8,562 bases of DNA from Bordetella parapertussis (GTDB taxonomy: Bacteria > Pseudomonadota > Gammaproteobacteria > Burkholderiales > Burkholderiaceae_B), in the NCBI GenBank assembly GCA_945862495.1, contig CAMAYM010000109.1, forward strand, positions 1 through 8,562, read 5' to 3'. Below, one piece after another: positions 6,859 to 8,562 of the stretch; position 1 is the first letter of the stretch; every line of letters begins with the position of its first letter. The translations under genes were made by a program, and so were the position numbers. The notes beneath the pieces are model-generated. The model worked only from the letters and a program-made list of their open reading frames with translations, had not been told where the DNA came from and searched no databases.

Positions 6859-7992
6859 TTACTTAAGGAAGGCATCTGCACCCACCTTATCAACTTGATA
6901 CGTCGAAATAGATTTTACTTGAGTCATATTCTTGAGCTTGGCCATATCAACCACTGTCCAATTCAGCGCATTAATAGATCTAACATATAACTTGCCACCT
7001 GCAAGATCACCCATGGTAGTCCACTGCGTGACTTCGCTTGATGTGGTCTTCGCCTTCCCGCCATCACCAACTGAACCAACAGGATCTACAGTCAAATCAT
7101 TCGGCCTATCAAAGTTATTCATGATGTGCGACAAAAGATTGATTTGCTCATCAGGTGTTTTGCCTTTTTGTACGTAGTTACTATAGAACGCAGCTTTTAC
7201 AAAACGCCCCGTCGCAGTTTGTGATGATGGTAGTGCTGAAAGGGCAATACCAGCGTCTACAGTTTGGAGCTTTAACTTACCTAACTGACCTGTATTTTTA
7301 TTAACGTTATCTTGCGTGTAGTTATTCAAATTAGTGAGGTGCCATGGAAACTCTGGCGCATTCGTCATGACATTGACAGGATTGTCATAGACGTTCTTTT
7401 TATTATTCAAAAATTCAATAACCAGACCGTTACCTGCTTTATCAAAAATTGCGAAATGTAAGGGCAAAGCTAAATTGCCTAAAAAGGCAGTTTTCGGCAA
7501 CCAAAATTCAGTGTTATCACTCAACATAGCAGCCTTCACTTCAGCTACTGTTTTGTGGTTACCCAAAATCCATGTACCAAAATCGTTTACTGACAATATT
7601 TTTGTAGGGTCGTTACCTACGGGGGGTGTGGATGCTGGAATCATGGCATTTGCTGAAAAACTTAAGCCCTGATCATTCATACCATCCAACAACAAAGGAA
7701 GCTTTGTGCCTTCAACTAAGTTTCCCGTCATGGCCAAAATAGCGTATTTGGTACTAAACACCTTGCCCTGAACACCGGAAGGCGTTACAGACTCTACTTT
7801 TGTAGCGGCAGGCATATAGGTAAGGTTAGATGGGATTGGCAGCGTATAAGGAAGTTCCATCGTGCGACCGTAATAACCATTGCCATTGACATCCGTGACC
7901 ATGAGGGCAGTACAGGCTATCGCATTTCCTAGAGAGGAGAAAGTAAGCGAGCCAGCCAACATGAGGCTGACAATAGATTTGATTTTTTTCAT
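6859..7992 (-). CDS. Secreted choloylglycine hydrolase / penicillin V acylase family Ntn hydrolase, copy 2
   Basis: This 377-residue precursor is a clear relative of the copy at 5039-6148 but well diverged from it. The Sec signal peptide MKKIKSIVSLML through GNAIA ends at Ala26, exposing Cys27 (CTALMVTD) as the N-terminal nucleophile. Shared active-site positions are Arg43 in YGRTMEL (mature 17), Glu46 (mature 20, where the family usually has Asp), LLDGMNDQGL (101-110), Asn211 in VMTNAP and Arg263 in ATGRFVKA. The C-terminal strands carry SSEVTQW (318-324) after a Gly/Lys-rich loop. The gene is visibly AT-richer than modABC (one 60-base line here has 22 G+C; one in modC has 34). The ATG has only a weak purine stretch (AAGAACC) upstream. 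It is predicted to be periplasmic, with its own terminator, and is separated from the upstream tRNA by another terminator. Substrate unknown; a penicillin V or acyl-homoserine-lactone acylase role is an inference. Confidence 0.9.
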   Translation of the reverse strand: MKKIKSIVSLMLAGSLTFSSLGNAIACTALMVTDVNGNGYYGRTMELPYTLPIPSNLTYMPAATKVESVTPSGVQGKVFSTKYAILAMTGNLVEGTKLPLLLDGMNDQGLSFSANAMIPASTPPVGNDPTKILSVNDFGTWILGNHKTVAEVKAAMLSDNTEFWLPKTAFLGNLALPLHFAIFDKAGNGLVIEFLNNKKNVYDNPVNVMTNAPEFPWHLTNLNNYTQDNVNKNTGQLGKLKLQTVDAGIALSALPSSQTATGRFVKAAFYSNYVQKGKTPDEQINLLSHIMNNFDRPNDLTVDPVGSVGDGGKAKTTSSEVTQWTTMGDLAGGKLYVRSINALNWTVVDMAKLKNMTQVKSISTYQVDKVGADAFLK

Positions 7993-8061
7993 TTTTGGTT
8001 CTTAGGGAGTTGTGAAGTGTCTAAATAATGGCGTGGGTACTAGAGAAAATCTAGGTAATAA

Positions 8062-8100
8062 AAAACCCAGCAACTCAACTCAATGAACTTACTGGGTTTT
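8062..8100 (-). terminator. Rho-independent terminator downstream of tRNA-Ser
   Basis: A 9-bp perfect stem (AAAACCCAG and CTGGGTTTT) encloses a 21-base loop. On the minus strand the stem runs into TTTTTTATTA, giving a good U-tract. It begins 12 bases after the tRNA 3' end, so it should end the tRNA transcript before the amidase gene. A shorter T-run (TTTT, then CT) on the plus strand makes weak bidirectional action possible. Confidence 0.8.
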
Positions 8101-8111
8101 CTATATAAAGA

Positions 8112-8202
<91 letters not shown>

Positions 8203-8209
8203 GGAGCGT

Positions 8210-8230
8210 GCAATTGTGTGGATCAATTGC
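8210..8230 (-). repeat. Inverted repeat in the tRNA-Ser leader
   Basis: GCAATTG (8210-8216) and CAATTGC (8224-8230) are perfect 7-bp arms around a 7-base spacer. They lie between the predicted tRNA promoter and the mature 5' end, only seven bases from it. In the precursor RNA they could form a leader hairpin next to the RNase P site; as DNA they could be a protein-binding site. Confidence 0.6.
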
Positions 8231-8257
8231 GATGTAACTGACGCTACACCTGGTCAA

Positions 8258-8273
8258 GGGCGCAATTCTAGCA
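8258..8273 (-). promoter_or_regulatory. Candidate extended -10 promoter of tRNA-Ser with GC-rich discriminator
   Basis: On the minus strand TGC TAGAAT (8265-8273) is an extended -10 with five of six matches to TATAAT. It is followed by TGCGCCC, a GC-rich discriminator of the kind found at stringently controlled stable-RNA promoters. No good -35 sits at 17 bp, which an extended -10 can tolerate. The start point would fall near 8258, giving a leader of about 55 nt. The rest of the 140-bp divergent region up to yaaA shows no other feature I would defend. Confidence 0.5.
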
Positions 8274-8342
8274 GAAACAGGACCACAAGCCGCTACACTA
8301 GAGGGATTGACGTTAATACCCCCCTACACGCCGGATTAAGCC

Positions 8343-8562
8343 ATGTTATTTCTGTTATCTCCAGCTAAAAAACTCGACTACGACTCTACGGTCCAGACCG
8401 ATACCCATACCCAGCCTTTGTTTGTCAAAGAAGCGACCATGCTGATCAAGGTGCTTAAGACCCAAAGCGCCGAGGACGTGGCTGAGTTAATGGATTTGAG
8501 CCCCGCCTTGGCAAAACTCAATGTGGATCGTTATGCGGCTTGGAAGCCAACTTTTACACAAA
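8343..8562 (+). CDS. yaaA: Peroxide stress protein YaaA (UPF0246/DUF328), N-terminal part
   Basis: The first 73 codons of a protein that runs off the right edge; the complete family protein is about 250-260 residues. The N-terminus MLFLLSPAKKLDYDS matches the E. coli YaaA start (MLILISPAKTLDYQS), and further downstream LMDLSPALAKLN and the stretch RYAAWKPTFT correspond to LMRISDKLAGIN and RFHDWQPDFT as I recall that sequence. In E. coli YaaA lowers free intracellular iron during hydrogen-peroxide stress and is induced by OxyR. The ATG is preceded by a weak GGA (CCGGATTAAGCC). I see no OxyR site or strong promoter in the 140 bp upstream. Divergent from tRNA-Ser. Confidence 0.94.
   Translation, partial: MLFLLSPAKKLDYDSTVQTDTHTQPLFVKEATMLIKVLKTQSAEDVAELMDLSPALAKLNVDRYAAWKPTFTQ

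Overview
The window looks like ordinary chromosomal DNA from a Gram-negative proteobacterium. Supporting signs are Sec signal peptides on proteins predicted to be periplasmic, a periplasmic-binding-protein ModABC importer, a KatG very close to the enterobacterial/beta-proteobacterial type, and a tRNA gene with an encoded CCA. A beta-proteobacterium of moderate G+C (Burkholderiales-like) is my best guess, but that is an impression and not a demonstrated placement.

Layout from left to right. (1) The 3' part of katG (catalase-peroxidase) runs off the left edge and ends in a strong intrinsic terminator. (2) A minus-strand dicarboxylate/amino-acid:cation symporter of the GltP/DctA family converges on katG. 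(3) A divergent plus-strand operon, modA-modB-modC, encodes a complete molybdate ABC importer with ATGA start/stop overlaps at both junctions. (4) A minus-strand cluster of lower G+C follows: two different choloylglycine-hydrolase/penicillin-V-acylase family Ntn hydrolases with a GNAT acetyltransferase between them. Both hydrolases carry signal peptides that end exactly before the predicted catalytic cysteine, and each has its own intrinsic terminator. (5) A minus-strand tRNA-Ser(CGA) follows, with a terminator and a recognisable stable-RNA-type promoter. (6) The 5' end of yaaA (peroxide stress protein) leaves the right edge on the plus strand.

How the parts fit. ModA, ModB and ModC form one transporter: periplasmic binding protein, membrane channel and cytoplasmic ATPase. 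The two Ntn hydrolases are predicted to be secreted amidases that cut a linear amide bond, such as N-acyl amino acids, acyl-homoserine lactones or penicillin V; their real substrate cannot be read from the sequence. katG and yaaA, at opposite ends, both belong to hydrogen-peroxide defence, but about 7 kb of unrelated genes separates them.

I found no mobile element, CRISPR array, phage gene or clearly new multi-gene defence system. The most unusual material is the secreted Ntn-hydrolase pair around the acetyltransferase, the conserved Glu replacing Asp in both active sites, a terminator embedded in the last codons of modC, and a non-canonical sodium-site residue in the symporter.
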